NCBI GenBank assembly: GCA_030159075.1
Contig: BROG01000551.1
Location: 441,197 to 505,196, forward strand
DNA from: Atrina japonica
Lineage: Eukaryota > Mollusca > Bivalvia > Pterioida > Pinnidae
DNA length: 64,000 bases
Direction: 5' to 3'
The position numbers and the translations under genes were made by a program. This document shows positions 58,101 through 64,000 of the stretch, piece after piece. The number at the start of each line of letters is the position of its first letter. The stretch's first letter is position 1. The notes below the pieces were generated by a model, which was not told the origin of the DNA, did not search any database, and saw only the letters and a program-made list of their open reading frames with translations.

Positions 58101-60252
58101 AAGTGAAGTCAATTACTAAACCTGAAATCTGACTTGGGTCAAGCAGTCTAAGCTTAGAAGTAAACTAAAAAGTGAAGTCAATTACTAAACCTGAAATCTG
58201 ACTCGTGTCAAGCAGGCTAAGCTGGGCCATTAAGTAAAAAGTGAAGTCAATTACTAAACCTGAAATCTGACTCTTGTCAAGCAGGCTAAATTGAAAAGTG
58301 AAGTCAATTAATACATTTTTTGGTACCTAGCCAATAAGAGGTTCACATTCACATAGCAATATTTGGTTTTCTACCATAACACGTAAAGAAAAATCGGTTG
58401 AATAAACAAAAAGAGAGATGTTGAAAGTTTTCGAGTTAACCACATGTGGTTAACACACTCCAAACATTTTCATTGGTTGATATAGGAACATGAACTTTGA
58501 CACACACTACTTTTTGGCTGAGCCTGCACTATTACTATGATGAAAATGTTTGTACATGAAGTTGCATCAAGCATATAAGTATCATTTTGACAAAATTTCA
58601 AGGCCATGAGGTCAAAGGTCAAGGTCACAGGCACCTAAGTAAACTGAAAATATAAGATTTTTTGGTCAAATTTTTGACTACTTCTCCAGAGCAATTGGGC
58701 CAATTTGAACCAAACATGACAGGAAGTATAACCATGTAAAGCCACATAAAGTTTGCAGATGAAAAGGGGCTAGGACCAAACATGGCTGCCAAAGCTAAAT
58801 ATAGAACGTATGAGTTTTTGATTTTTATAAATACATGTATCTCCAAAATGATCAAAGCTAGAAAAAACCTGTTACATCAAAATGAGCAGCTTGTAAAAAT
58901 CTACCAATATTTTATTATCAGATCGACCGTTATGCGAGTTATTTCCCCTTTTTGTGGATTTTTCATGTTTTTGGACATTCTTTGATATTATCTTGAAAAG
59001 TATAATAGATAAAGGAAAAGTGAAAGAAGCAAAAATGCAAAGATCTATTAAAAAGTCAATAGGGCTAAAATTGTCAGGTGACCCCTTATGGGAGTTATTT
59101 ACCCTTTTTAGTGGATTTTTCAAGTTTGTGTTTTTTTTTTACATTATCTTGAAATGTATGATAGATAGAGAAAGTGAAAGAAGCAAATTTGTTCAGCTTG
59201 CAGAGATCTACAAAAAAATCAACAGAGCTGTAATGGTCAGGTCAACCCTTATGGGAGTTATTTCCCCTTTTTAGTGGATTTCTCATGTTTTGGACAGTTT
59301 TGTCCTATTATCTTGAAAAATATAATAGATAGAGAGAGAGTGAAAGAAGCAAAATTGTTCAGTACTCAAAGATCTACAAAAAAGTCATAGGGCCAAAATT
59401 GCTGGGTCAACCCTTATAGAAGATATTTCCCCTTTTAAGAGGATTTCTCTCATGTTTTGGACAGTTTTGTCCTATTATCTTGAAAAGTATATAATACATA
59501 GAGAGAAAGTGGAAGAAGCAAAAATGTTCAGCGGGGAAAGATCTAAAAAAAGTCAAGAGGTCCAAAATTGTCAGGTCGCACCTTATTGGCGTTATTTCCC
59601 CTTCTATTGTCAAATTTGAGACATTTTGGACATCTGAAGAACCAATAGGCCATTTTTTTCCAAACTAAGCACGTATCATCCCAATGTGAAACTGCATAAA
59701 GTTTATGAATGAAAAGGGGCTAGGACCAATAGGGGCCCCAAAAGGACCAAAACTTGGTACATCTTTAAAACTTTTCTTCTCATGAACCAATTATCATATG
59801 ACTTTCAGATTTTATATGCATGACTATACAGTCAGTATCTACAAATGACAACGAAATCTGTTAATAAACACTCCACTAGGGGGCGCTTGAATGAAAGAGG
59901 GTACAGTTGTATACAAATGTCTAAACTCAAAACTAATGAACTTTTGTATACAAAAATATGAGAAAGTTGTAAGGAAGGATCATTTTGACAAAATTTCAAG
60001 GTCATGGGATTAAAGGTCAAGGTCACAGACACCTAAGTAAACAGTTTAAGTTTTTTGTCAAATTTTAGACATTTTCGACTTCTTATCAAAAACCAGTGGA
60101 CTAATTTTAACCAAACTTGACTCAAAATTTTTCTCATGCGACCATTAAGGCCTATTTAGCCTCTTGTTATCTTCATAACAATGATGTATCTTATATATTC
60201 TACTTTTTTCCAGGCCCTGAAGAGCTGGGTACAGAAACAATTATCCTCGTGA
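23890..60252 (+). CDS. PLP-dependent class I/II aminotransferase, 12 coding exons, 432 residues
   Basis: Twelve exons join in frame to 1,299 bases with GT-AG introns throughout. It transfers an amino group between an amino acid and a keto acid using pyridoxal phosphate; the substrate is not determined. Fold-type I signatures: [10 protein letters not shown] (about 97-106), SPSWTTY with aromatic residues stacking on the cofactor (120-126), NNPDNPTG (173-180), [10 protein letters not shown] with the pyridine-nitrogen Asp205 and Tyr208, [15 protein letters not shown] with the Schiff-base Lys236 and phosphate-side Arg244, and TTRLCY with the carboxylate-binding Arg379. No signal or targeting peptide is evident, so probably cytosolic. 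Length fits the family. All exons are clean, unlike the transposon genes. Introns total about 35 kb and are filled with repeats. Starts at ATG 23890; the next codon is also ATG. Confidence 0.95.
24430..25700. repeat. Dispersed/tandem repeat in intron 1
   Basis: Roughly 150-bp units with GGGGATCAACATTTTGGTT, ATGGATAGAGGTACAGACTT and TTTGGGGGTGGATCAAAGTA recur six or more times. The earlier half (24430-25090) has a related unit with CAACAATTTGGTTTAG and GACCATAGATGATATC. Non-coding. Confidence 0.75.
25790..26010. mobile_element. Palindromic MITE-like element, copy 1
   Basis: Carries ATATTTTGTGAAAATTGC and an inverted partner ending in ATTTTCACGAAATATA. It matches the copies at 40275-40575 and 51505-51775, which share the CAAACCTGG/CCAGGTTTGG core. 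No coding capacity. Confidence 0.7.
26395..26588. mobile_element. MITE-like repeat with GGTCTCTCAAG/AGAGACCAC ends
   Basis: Starts AGTGAAACCTGTCTTCAAAG and ends near GGTCTCTCAAGAG. Related sequence lies at 32879-33060 and as fragments at 27887-27990 and 39815-39900. Short, non-coding, with inverted ends. Confidence 0.6.
26589..26825 (+). repeat. SINE family 2, tRNA-derived
   Basis: The head GGCCGAGTGGTTAGAGCA (A box) and GGTTCGAATCCCGC (B box) resembles a tRNA-Leu/Ser gene. It is followed by a tRNA-unrelated body and a TCAAATCAAACAAATCAAA tail. A minus-strand fragment lies at 38010-38140. It is a SINE and not a tRNA gene, because the body continues and the acceptor stem does not close. Confidence 0.8.
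27622..27759 (+). CDS. Aminotransferase exon 2
   Basis: Acceptor TTTTTGACAG, donor GTAAGC, phase 1 to 1. Encodes [10 protein letters not shown] through NIFAG, with the cofactor phosphate-contacting GPGSKE segment. Confidence 0.93.
28250..28370. repeat. Short tandem repeat, about 34 bp unit
   Basis: TCCTTGAAAAGTGCATGAAT with ATAGAGTTAG recurs about four times. The small open frame across it is a product of the repeat. Confidence 0.75.
28384..28625 (+). repeat. SINE family 3
   Basis: Contains GCGACCCGGGTTCAATCCTC (B-box-like) and a body shared with the minus-strand copy at 37619-37880, including TATAAGTTGTTTAAACT. A fragment with GGGGAGTATGTGAGAT recurs near 52031. Confidence 0.75.
28984..29060. 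repeat. (TA)n microsatellite
   Basis: Uninterrupted TA dinucleotide run of about 75 bases. Confidence 0.97.
29410..29497. mobile_element. Short hairpin MITE-like repeat
   Basis: Ends are inverted: TTAACCCTTTCACCGCC and GGGGTTGAAAGGGTTAA. A related right half lies at 53505-53542. Confidence 0.6.
29500..32870. other. Intron 2 interior, no gene seen
   Basis: AT-rich. Open frames of 60-112 codons on both strands show no domain, no splice support and overlap one another. Nothing recognised. Confidence 0.5.
32879..33060. mobile_element. MITE-like repeat, second copy of the 26395 family
   Basis: AGTAAAACCAGTCATGAAAG at the left and GGTGGTCTCTCAAGGGAGA near the right, with the internal TTTTTAGGGACCACCTGT shared with 26395-26588. 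Confidence 0.65.
33061..34450. other. Intron 2, no gene seen
   Basis: Non-coding AT-rich DNA without a recognised repeat or conserved reading frame. Confidence 0.45.
34457..35460. repeat. Dispersed mollusc-type repeat with hairpin head, two tandem parts
   Basis: Begins with the hairpin AGCTCACCTGAG/CTCAAGTGAGCT at 34457. The body with CTTTACCAAGTTTGTAGTTT and CCAGATTGGCCC occurs at about 34580-34680 and again at 35080-35165, the second after an A run at 34972-34994. Related tails lie near 58560-59650 and 59980-60180. Confidence 0.65.
35520..35775 (+). repeat. SINE family 1, complete-looking copy
   Basis: The tRNA-like head has GCCTGGCTCAGTCACTAGCA and GGTCGTGAGTTCGAGTCC (B box). The body contains GATGAGACATTAAAAACC and CCCTCACTGCC, and the tail is AAACAACAATAAAACAAAC. 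It is the reference copy for 1585-1860 and 53931-54215. Confidence 0.82.
35990..36117 (+). CDS. Aminotransferase exon 3
   Basis: Acceptor CATTTCAG, donor GTAATA, ends phase 0. Encodes [12 protein letters not shown] to LVEK. The preceding intron is the longest in the gene (8.2 kb). Confidence 0.93.
36501..36576. repeat. Near-perfect 30-bp hairpin in intron 3
   Basis: Arms 36501-36530 and 36547-36576 are complementary over 30 bases with a single mismatch; the loop is 16 bases. It could be a microRNA-like precursor or the remnant of a palindromic transposon. No second copy was noticed in the window. Confidence 0.75.
37006..37184. mobile_element. MITE-like repeat (CAGTGAAACTTGTATA family), copy 1
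   Basis: Starts CAGTGAAACTTGTATATAAC and ends AGGTTTTACTGTA, with the internal GGTCTTTATAGGGAGGTGGT. Copies at 38371-38541 (inverted) and 57157-57323. Ends are roughly inverted repeats; no coding capacity. Confidence 0.75.
37482..37545 (+). CDS. Aminotransferase exon 4
   Basis: Acceptor TTTTTCAG, donor GTAAGT, ends phase 1. Encodes the first part of the NNPDNPTG cofactor-site motif; the Thr codon is split across the intron. Confidence 0.92.
37619..37880 (-). repeat. SINE family 3, inverted copy
   Basis: Reverse complement of 28384-28625 over most of its length, including the B-box-like GGTTCGATCCTCAG. The minus-strand open frame here is the SINE. Confidence 0.78.
38010..38140 (-). repeat. 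SINE family 2 fragment
   Basis: Inverted copy of the body and tail of 26589-26825 (CACCACACTCAGC, GGTGGAGGAGAGAAGCC, GCGACCACCGACTGG). The tRNA-like head is missing. Confidence 0.7.
38371..38541. mobile_element. MITE-like repeat (CAGTGAAACTTGTATA family), inverted copy
   Basis: Begins CAGTAAAACCTGCCTTAGTG and ends TTATATACAAGTT, the reverse of the copy at 37006. Confidence 0.72.
38850..39605. mobile_element. Foldback element with about 250-bp imperfect arms
   Basis: The left arm (about 38860-39110) and right arm (about 39365-39600) are inverted copies. The left carries AAAGGAGTCCAACA and GATTGACTAGCCTGTAT; the right carries ATACAGGCTAGTCAATCTGT and TGTTGGACTCCTTTT. The loop contains a direct repeat of GAACTGCCACTGTGGGTCAT. 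Non-coding. Confidence 0.8.
39974..40013 (+). CDS. Aminotransferase exon 5 (40 bp microexon)
   Basis: Acceptor CCTTACAG, donor GTAATC, ends phase 2. Completes NNPDNPTG and encodes [11 protein letters not shown]. It is only 40 bases between introns of 2.4 and 6.8 kb. Confidence 0.9.
40275..40575. mobile_element. Palindromic MITE-like element, copy 2
   Basis: Inverted halves: AATTCCTACATATTTTGTGA and TCACAAAATATGGAGGAATT, with outer parts that also pair. Same family as 25790 and 51505. Confidence 0.75.
40841..40927. repeat. (AT)n microsatellite
   Basis: Pure AT repeat of about 85 bases; a second shorter run lies at 41048-41072. The plus-strand frame of 155 codons spanning them is an artefact. 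Confidence 0.97.
41443..42650. repeat. Minisatellite, 27-bp unit
   Basis: ATTCTACAAGTAGTCTGTTG plus TGTGTAG, repeated over 1.2 kb with 24-bp deletion variants and a TATGAG variant. Because 27 is a multiple of three, it yields long open frames encoding a nine-residue repeat; there is no start context, codon bias or splice support for a gene. Confidence 0.93.
42651..42982. repeat. Minisatellite, 70-bp unit, split by an L1-type insertion
   Basis: TGTACATCTTTGCTAGTTAC recurs exactly every 70 bases at 42651, 42721, 42791 and 42861; degenerate units follow. The array resumes at 44467-44650 after the retrotransposon insertion. Confidence 0.9.
42995..44454 (-). mobile_element. 5'-truncated L1-type non-LTR retrotransposon with target duplication
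   Basis: Inverted insertion flanked by the 12-bp duplication GTGCACATTATT at 42983-42994 and 44455-44466, with the poly(A) end represented by a T run at about 42995-43009. The minus-strand frame at 44065-44460 has [15 protein letters not shown] and [19 protein letters not shown], the usual zinc-binding C-terminus of L1/Tx1-type ORF2. The 3' part continues at 43904-44131 after a frameshift. The 3' UTR has GA and ACATATAC microsatellites. RT and endonuclease are absent. Confidence 0.88.
44467..44650. repeat. Continuation of the 70-bp minisatellite
   Basis: TTAGTCAGTTTTGAGTCTAT and TGTAGTCTTTTGTGCACATT repeats, the same array as 42651-42982, interrupted by the L1-type insertion. Confidence 0.8.
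44735..45030. repeat. Tandem repeat, about 40-bp TGTATGTCTGTATCATG unit
   Basis: Units with CTGTATGTCTGTATCAT and TATTTTTGTTCCACC recur here and again at 46260-46760. Open frames in them come from the repeat. Confidence 0.78.
45037..46030. repeat. Dispersed repeat with tandem units of about 110 bp
   Basis: Starts with the hairpin AGCCCATCAACAGATGATGGGCT read as AGCCCATCA / TGATGGGCT. Units carry CTGAAGGGATCTCCTTGAAA, CCCCTTGAGGTCTAGTTGTG and CAGAGAGATCGGAATCCAAC, repeated about seven times. Minus-strand frames here are artefacts. Confidence 0.75.
46260..46765. repeat. Second block of the TGTATGTCTGTATCATG tandem repeat
   Basis: Same unit as 44735-45030, including a direct duplication of TGTATGCCTGTATTCAGTCA. 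It ends about 90 bases before exon 6. Confidence 0.78.
46857..46947 (+). CDS. Aminotransferase exon 6
   Basis: Acceptor TATTTTACAG, donor GTAAGT, ends phase 0. Encodes [16 protein letters not shown] with the cofactor-binding Asp and Tyr. Confidence 0.93.
47178..47605. repeat. GT-rich tandem repeat (TGTGTGTCACTG)n before exon 7
   Basis: GTGTGTCACTGT units fill most of intron 6 up to the exon 7 acceptor. Three overlapping plus-strand frames of 96-147 codons are artefacts of the repeat. Confidence 0.93.
47611..47676 (+). CDS. Aminotransferase exon 7 (catalytic lysine)
   Basis: Acceptor TATTTTTTAG, donor GTGAGT, phase 0 on both sides. Encodes FYPEG to AGGWR, with the Schiff-base lysine in GLSKW. 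The acceptor lies directly downstream of a GT-rich repeat tract. Confidence 0.93.
47783..47978. mobile_element. MITE with about 45-bp terminal inverted repeats
   Basis: Ends GGGACTAATTCATGTACCAC and GTGGTACATGAGTTAGTCCC are inverted, extending inward through CACGTGATA...GATAA to GTGCGG/CCGCAC. Length 196 bases, no coding capacity. No second copy was noticed in this window. Confidence 0.85.
48196..48672. mobile_element. MITE-like repeat with ACAGTAAAACTCATTATAAC end
   Basis: Left end ACAGTAAAACTCATTATAAC and right end GAGTTCGTTATATTCATGTT are loosely inverted, with TTGTTATATA-type internal pieces. Related in style to 48919-49339. Confidence 0.5.
48919..49339. mobile_element. MITE with 21-bp terminal inverted repeats
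   Basis: Left ACAGTCAACTCTTGTTATAA(C) and right (G)TTATAACAAGAGTTGAATGT match over 20 of 21 bases. Internal sequence is non-coding. Confidence 0.82.
49883..49996 (+). CDS. Aminotransferase exon 8
   Basis: Acceptor CTATTTCAG, donor GTAGGA, phase 0 on both sides. Encodes [10 protein letters not shown] to QYAIAK. Confidence 0.93.
50845..51235. repeat. Minisatellite, 24-bp unit in intron 8
   Basis: GATGAGGCTGGGTAATTAAT plus GCCT repeated about 16 times with TGTGTACTTAACATCT variants. The minus-strand frame across it is an artefact. Confidence 0.92.
51505..51775. mobile_element. Palindromic MITE-like element, copy 3
   Basis: Inverted halves ATAAATTTTGTGAAAATAAG and CAATTTTCACAAAATATATT, same family as 25790 and 40275. 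Confidence 0.72.
52025..52180 (+). repeat. SINE family 3 fragment
   Basis: Shares AGGGGAGTATGTGAGAT, CAGTTTCCTC and ACATTTGTATAAGT-like pieces with 28384-28625; diverged. Confidence 0.5.
52402..52484 (+). CDS. Aminotransferase exon 9
   Basis: Acceptor AATTGTAG, donor GTAAGT, ends phase 2. Encodes [19 protein letters not shown] to DYCYR. Its last 29 bases plus the donor are the seed of the tandem array in the next intron. Confidence 0.92.
52485..53145. repeat. 31-bp tandem array grown from the exon 9 3' boundary
   Basis: About 20 units of GTATGTCAGCCGTTGGTGAT plus TATTGTTACAG. The unit equals the last 29 bases of exon 9 with its donor. Each unit keeps a TTGTTACAG|GTATG sequence, which is both a plausible 5' and a plausible 3' splice site. 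The first two units use GTAAGTCTGCC/TTCC. Confidence 0.93.
53931..54215 (-). repeat. SINE family 1, inverted copy
   Basis: GTTTGTTTGTTTATTGTTGT at the tail side, then the same body as 35520-35775, ending with GACTGAGCCAGGCC, the inverted A-box region. A partial second copy lies just upstream (53820-53930). Confidence 0.82.
54270..54545. repeat. Unclassified tRNA-like repeat, two partial copies
   Basis: GCAAATATTACCTCGGGCGG-GAATGGAACC at about 54294 and ACAAATATTGCCTCTGGTGG-GACTTGAACT at about 54449 are related. Both are followed by a stretch resembling an inverted tRNA body (TGGGA.TTGAAC.). Probably two SINE remnants. Confidence 0.5.
54680..54902 (+). pseudogene. Two upstream partial duplicates of exon 10
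   Basis: The first half of exon 10 with its acceptor is repeated at about 54684-54794 and 54795-54902. The second copy is very close to the real exon (TTGACATCAGTTGGAGTC, GTTGTGAGGCCTATGTCTGG) and has its own TTATTTTACAG acceptor, but both stop at TTCTCAG without a donor and would shift the frame. Pseudo-exons; decoy acceptors are possible. Confidence 0.85.
54903..55056 (+). CDS. Aminotransferase exon 10
   Basis: Acceptor TTATTTTACAG, donor GTAAGT, phase 2 to 0. Encodes [19 protein letters not shown] to ECRVA. Two further copies of its first half lie just upstream (54680-54902). Confidence 0.92.
55340..55965. repeat. Minisatellite, about 33-bp unit in intron 10
   Basis: GGGATGGACGGGGTCTTGAT plus AAATGACTAAGCTC repeated about 18 times with short variants. 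Confidence 0.92.
56536..56712 (+). CDS. Aminotransferase exon 11
   Basis: Acceptor GCATACAG, donor GTAACA, phase 0 on both sides. Encodes [20 protein letters not shown] (carboxylate-binding Arg) to VYDGIQ. Confidence 0.93.
57157..57323. mobile_element. MITE-like repeat (CAGTGAAACTTGTATA family), copy 3
   Basis: CAGTGAAACTTGTATATAAA to AAGTTTTACTGCA, the same orientation as 37006-37184 with a short internal deletion at the left. Confidence 0.75.
57361..58295. repeat. Minisatellite, 69-bp unit in intron 11
   Basis: CTGACTCAGGTCAAGCAGTC plus TAAGCTTAGAAGTAAAC and AAAAAGTGAAGTCAATTAC, repeated about 13 times and very homogeneous, so recently expanded. The right edge is degenerate. Confidence 0.95.
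58555..60180. repeat. Dispersed mollusc-type repeats in intron 11
   Basis: CATTTTGACAAAATTTCAAG GTCA-type heads occur at about 58584 and 59970 (also 39596). Between 58900 and 59600 a unit of about 165 bp with GGGAGTTATTTCCCCTTTTT and ATAATAGATAGAGAAAGTG recurs four times. Open frames here come from the repeats. Confidence 0.7.
60214..60252 (+). CDS. Aminotransferase exon 12 (C-terminus)
   Basis: Acceptor CTTTTTTCCAG, then [12 protein letters not shown] and TGA. The phase fits exon 11 exactly and the helix-like ending suits an aminotransferase C-terminus. Short, so slightly less certain than the other exons. Confidence 0.85.
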   Translation, partial: ALKSWVQKQLSS

Positions 60253-61330
60253 AGATGGTCACATTCAGGAACAAATTATTGACATTTCATATAGGCCTAC
60301 AAAACACCATACCTAAATTTATTAGTATCCATGACGGAAAAACATTTTTGTGATTTACATATTTTTTTTATCAGAAAATTTTTCTGTGATGAATGTCTTA
60401 ATTTTTTTTGTGCCAAAATCAGTTTCATTGGGCAAATTTTGTTTGTGCCAAATTCAGTTTCATTAGGCAAAATTCCACAAGTTGTGATTTTTACATGCCA
60501 TTAAACATACACAAAAATACCAGATGAAATTCAGATTTCTTGTAAGTCAACAAAAAGTATGAATCTGAATAGCTTAACTCATTAACTCTGAAAGAACAAT
60601 GGACTCTTCTGTAAATCATTGACAAAGGCCAGCCCAAATGTGTCTTTAGGGGTTACTTTCCAACACTCGGTTAGAAATTCTTTAAAAAATTCTTTGTTAC
60701 GAAATTGAATTGATGTCTTCCTATACAAGATGTCCTTTGCCATGTTTCGGTAACTCGGGGGGAAAACCCTATTATTCTAAGAACCCATTAGATTCCTTTC
60801 ATCAGGAAACAGGAGCAGTGAGAGATCGGTTTTTGATTAGATTGGAATCTTTTTAAGCCTTTCTTGACTTAGACAAGTCTAAATATTAGGTAATACGGCA
60901 CAAAAACTACGAAATATCACTATAAAGAGATAATTCTTTCCTGATTAACACTACCCTCTAAGGGTATCCATTGGGGGAATAAAATGCATTTCTTGTGAAA
61001 CCAATCTTAACCTCAAAAATGAGTAGAAATATCCATTTGATAATCAAAAGGGTAACTACACTCCGCCAAGGTACGTGAATGGGATAATATCATGTCAAAG
61101 TCTTCCTACAATTATTCTGAAGGTGATAAGTACCGTGTAGCAGATTTATTTTTCTAAATCATAATCGTAGTTTATCAATTTCTTAAATACTGGACAGATT
61201 TACTTGGTTGTCTGTCTTTTTTTTAGCTCAAAGTCATATCTTTATTTTCTACAATATGATTTTTAAGATTTGTGTTTTATTGGTATGGAGCCCCAACTCG
61301 GCGACATACTGAATGCTAAACTAGTCATTT
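60253..61330. other. 3' flank of the aminotransferase gene
   Basis: Presumed 3' untranslated region and beyond. The first clear AATAAA is near 60977; nothing nearer was seen. No further gene. Confidence 0.4.
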
Positions 61331-61900
61331 TATGTCACTAAATTGTGTGAAGTTTGGCAATTGCTTTAGTGAGCACACAGTTAAATTATATTGTGTGTGT
61401 GGTCTTTCTCAGCTTCATCATGTTATGCAGTTTACACATTTTGTGCTGTTTCACTGTATTTTGCAGATAAGTTATTTTGTGCACTTAAGTGTTATTGTGC
61501 AGTTAAGTCATTTTTTAGAGTTTAAAATATATTGTGCAGTTTAGTTATTTTGTGCAGTATAGTATTTTTTTCCAGTTTAGTCATTTTGTGCAGTTTAGTC
61601 ATTTTGTGCTGATTAGTCATGTTATGTAGTTTAGTCATTTTGTGCAGTTTAGACATTTATTTCAGTTTAATCATATTGTGCAGACAAGTCATTTTGTGCC
61701 GTTTATAATATGCATACAGATAAGTTATACTGTAAATAAACTGCACGCGATATCAAAAATTAAACTGTAAACATAAGTTAAACTGAGCTGCACAGCTAAA
61801 CTGCATAGTATAACTAAAATGTGCTCAGTATAGCTAAAGTGTGCACAGTATCACTAAACTGTGCACAATATAACGAAACTGTGCACAATATAACTGAGTG
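61331..61900. repeat. Degenerate tandem repeats forming an inverted array
   Basis: The left half repeats a TTTAGTCATTTTGTGCAG-like word about 14 times. The right half (61735-61900) repeats the inverse TGTGCACAGTATCACTAAAC-like word about seven times, so the two halves can pair. Confidence 0.75.
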
Positions 61901-61936
61901 CAAAATAGGAAGAGATTGTGCACACATATAAGGATT

Positions 61937-62060
61937 GTTTTTCATTTTTTGAAAACATGGAATATACATGCAATGGGTTATGGAAAAAAAAATTCTGTGC
62001 AGCACATTGAATTTTTTTCCATAAGTCATTGCATGTATATGTTTTTCAAAAAATGAAAAC
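61937..62060. mobile_element. Hairpin MITE-like repeat
   Basis: Arms of about 50 bases (TTTTCATTTTTTGAAAACAT, TATACATGCAATGGGTTATG and their inverses CATAAGTCATTGCATGTATA, TTTTTCAAAAAATGAAAAC) around a short loop. The minus-strand frame across it is not a gene. Confidence 0.8.
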
Positions 62061-63100
62061 ATATAAATATTACCATTTTCTGTTAATCTGTAGTCAGCTG
62101 GATACGAAATTCATTGTTTTTTAATTACTGTTTGAGGTAGGTTTTCATATGATGTAACGGCTGAACAGATGGGTGTCAAGCATTGAATATAATGCAACCG
62201 GTCTGTATATTTGCAATGAAGGAAATAAAAGTCGGTATGTAAATATTTTAGATTACAAAATTACCTCTTTATATCCTGTACTTTTATTTATTTTTTGCAT
62301 CATTTTTTATGACATCAAGGGGTTCATATATTTGAATGTCACAAATGATGTTTGTTGTTATAGACTTTTGTGTCGACTCCAAGAGAATGAGGTGAACATT
62401 TATTAAGTTAAATTTTACCTATTTTCATCTGAATCATTCCGTTTGCATTGTGCAAACTCTACTTCACTGTCGGAAAACCATGCTCCAGAATTGCAATGTT
62501 TTTTTTCCAATCTCTGGTTTCATGCGACTGGAATCTCTATATTTTTATTATTCATGAAGCCTCAGCCAATTCGAGTAAACAGTGCTCATGTTTGTCAACC
62601 AATCAGAGTGAGGCTTTTAAACAATTTCAGAATTGTATTGAATCAACAGACTATGTGATAACTTTCTTTGCCAATCAAAATTACTGTGGTTGGATAATTT
62701 GGAACAACACGTACACCTTATGAATATTTACTTGCTTAAAGAGATTTCGGTCGCACAAGACCACGAGAAGGAAAGAGCCTAGTGATGATGACTCTACTTG
62801 AGAGCTAAGTATTCTCATGGAAACTAAAGTAAATCATATATGTACCACTTAAATAATGCTTTAATAATGATTTAATTTTATAATTGGTTTTATCAAATAT
62901 AATGAAATATATACCAGTGATTTATTTTTGTATTATTAAGAGACAAATTCTACAAATAACAACATTTAGTGTGAATAGAATTAGTTCTATATATAAGGGT
63001 ATAATCCAAAATAATGTAGACCATATGTTTTATAAGTATATGCGTAAATGTGGTTTTATAGAGCTAAATAGAAAACCAAAAATCTGTTATCAAATACGGT
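62061..63100. other. No gene seen
   Basis: AT-rich. Short overlapping open frames at 62173-62723 and 62884-63192 have no domain or conserved pattern. Confidence 0.45.
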
Positions 63101-63284
63101 ACAGTGGAATCTTGTTCTGTCGAAATAGGTGGAGTCGAAATTCCGGTTATATAAAAGTTGATCAACCAGTCCCAATTTTGATTGATAGATAAATAAACAT
63201 TAATCAAATTTCGGATATCTTGTAATCCGTATATCTCAGGAATAGGGTTGACCCATGAACTTTGAGACAACAAGATCACACTGT
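63101..63284. mobile_element. MITE-like repeat with ACAGTGGAATCTTGTT ends
   Basis: Left ACAGTGGAATCTTGTT and right AACAAGATCACACTGT are inverted with two mismatches. 184 bases, non-coding. Confidence 0.72.
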
Positions 63285-63514
63285 ATCTGTAACTACAGTT
63301 CTATGTACCAGTATTCACCCTTTTCTTTATTTTTTTCTAATTGTACTTTTTATTATTTGCAGTGTTTTATATTACCTAGCAATCATCACATATCATGTCA
63401 AAATTGTTGTTCTTGGACAATAAGTGGATGTTGGATGGTTAAAGGTTTTTCCAAATAAATGATTTAAAAAAATAAGTTTTTGCACTTTTATTCTACAATG
63501 AAAATTTTACCATA

Positions 63515-64000
63515 GTACCTGACAATTTGTGGAAGCCTTTTGTGCTATTAAGCATTGAGCAGATGGGTAACGGGTAACCTGACAATTTGTGAAGGCATGA
63601 TGTTGTACTAGGCACAAAGTGGATAGGTAACATAACCTAATGATTTGTGGAGGCCTTTTGTGCCAGTAGGCACTTGTGGATAGGCAACAGATAACCAAAT
63701 GATTTGTGGCGGCCTTTTGTGCTACTAAGCACTGAGCAGATGGGTAACAGGTAACCTGACAATTTGTGAAGATATTGTGCTACTAGGCATGAAATGGATA
63801 CAGATAACCTAATGAATTGTGGAGGCCTTTTGTGCGGGTAGGCACTTAGTGGATAGGTTACAGGTAACCTGACGATTTGTGATGGCATTTTGTACTACTA
63901 GGCACAAAAAGGATAGGTAACAGATAACCTTATGATTTGTGGAGGCCTTTTGTGCCAGCAGGCACTTAGTGGATAGGTAATGGGTAACCTGACGATTTGT
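63515..64000. repeat. Minisatellite, about 60-bp unit, continuing beyond the window
   Basis: Units with ACCTGACAATTTGTGGAGGC and CTTTTGTGCTACTAGGCAC and GGATAGGTAACAGGTA recur about eight times and run off the right edge. Minus-strand frames in it are artefacts. Confidence 0.92.

Overview
The window is AT-rich animal genomic DNA, most likely from a bivalve or other mollusc. It carries one spliced, intact host gene with long repeat-filled introns, fragments of animal-type retroelements, several tRNA-derived SINEs, MITE-like palindromes and many minisatellites. No prokaryotic gene organisation is present. The mollusc assignment is inferred from the repeat types; no marker gene fixes the species.

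Layout. 1-5638: gene-poor DNA with a SINE copy, a broken reverse-transcriptase fragment on the minus strand and the RNase H/C-terminal part of a non-LTR retrotransposon on the plus strand. 5645-19485: one 13.84-kb Polinton/Maverick-like virus-derived element. It starts AG and ends CT, has terminal inverted repeats of about 0.66-0.72 kb, and is flanked by a perfect 6-bp target duplication (GCTAGT). 19492-23889: non-coding, including a GC-iterated foldback element. 23890-60252: a complete 12-exon gene for a 432-residue PLP-dependent class I/II aminotransferase, with exact splice junctions and phases. 60253-64000: non-coding, with inverted repeats, MITE-like elements and a minisatellite running off the window.

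The element carries a protein-primed-type family B DNA polymerase in many frames, a conserved protein of metazoan Maverick-type elements (probably virion-associated), an AT-hook protein, a BIR (IAP-type) protein, a two-zinc-knuckle protein and five small genes. No integrase core, packaging ATPase, maturation protease or major capsid gene could be seen. It is therefore either a derivative that is mobilised in trans or a lineage with a divergent gene set.

The most striking observation is that all five small genes end in a replication-dependent-histone-type 3' stem-loop followed by a conserved purine-rich element, although none encodes a histone. Compensatory base changes support the stem. The small genes lie in divergent/convergent pairs sharing CRE/CCAAT/TATA promoters, like a miniature histone cluster. 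Several of their products end in a basic-then-cysteine tail. The TIRs look like compact housekeeping promoters (CRE, repeated ETS, CCAAT, YY1-like, NRF1-like sites). This suggests expression coupled to host S phase, which is inference.

The large genes of the element are broken mainly by single-base frameshifts, while the host exons are clean. This is either decay or unpolished assembly error in a multicopy element.
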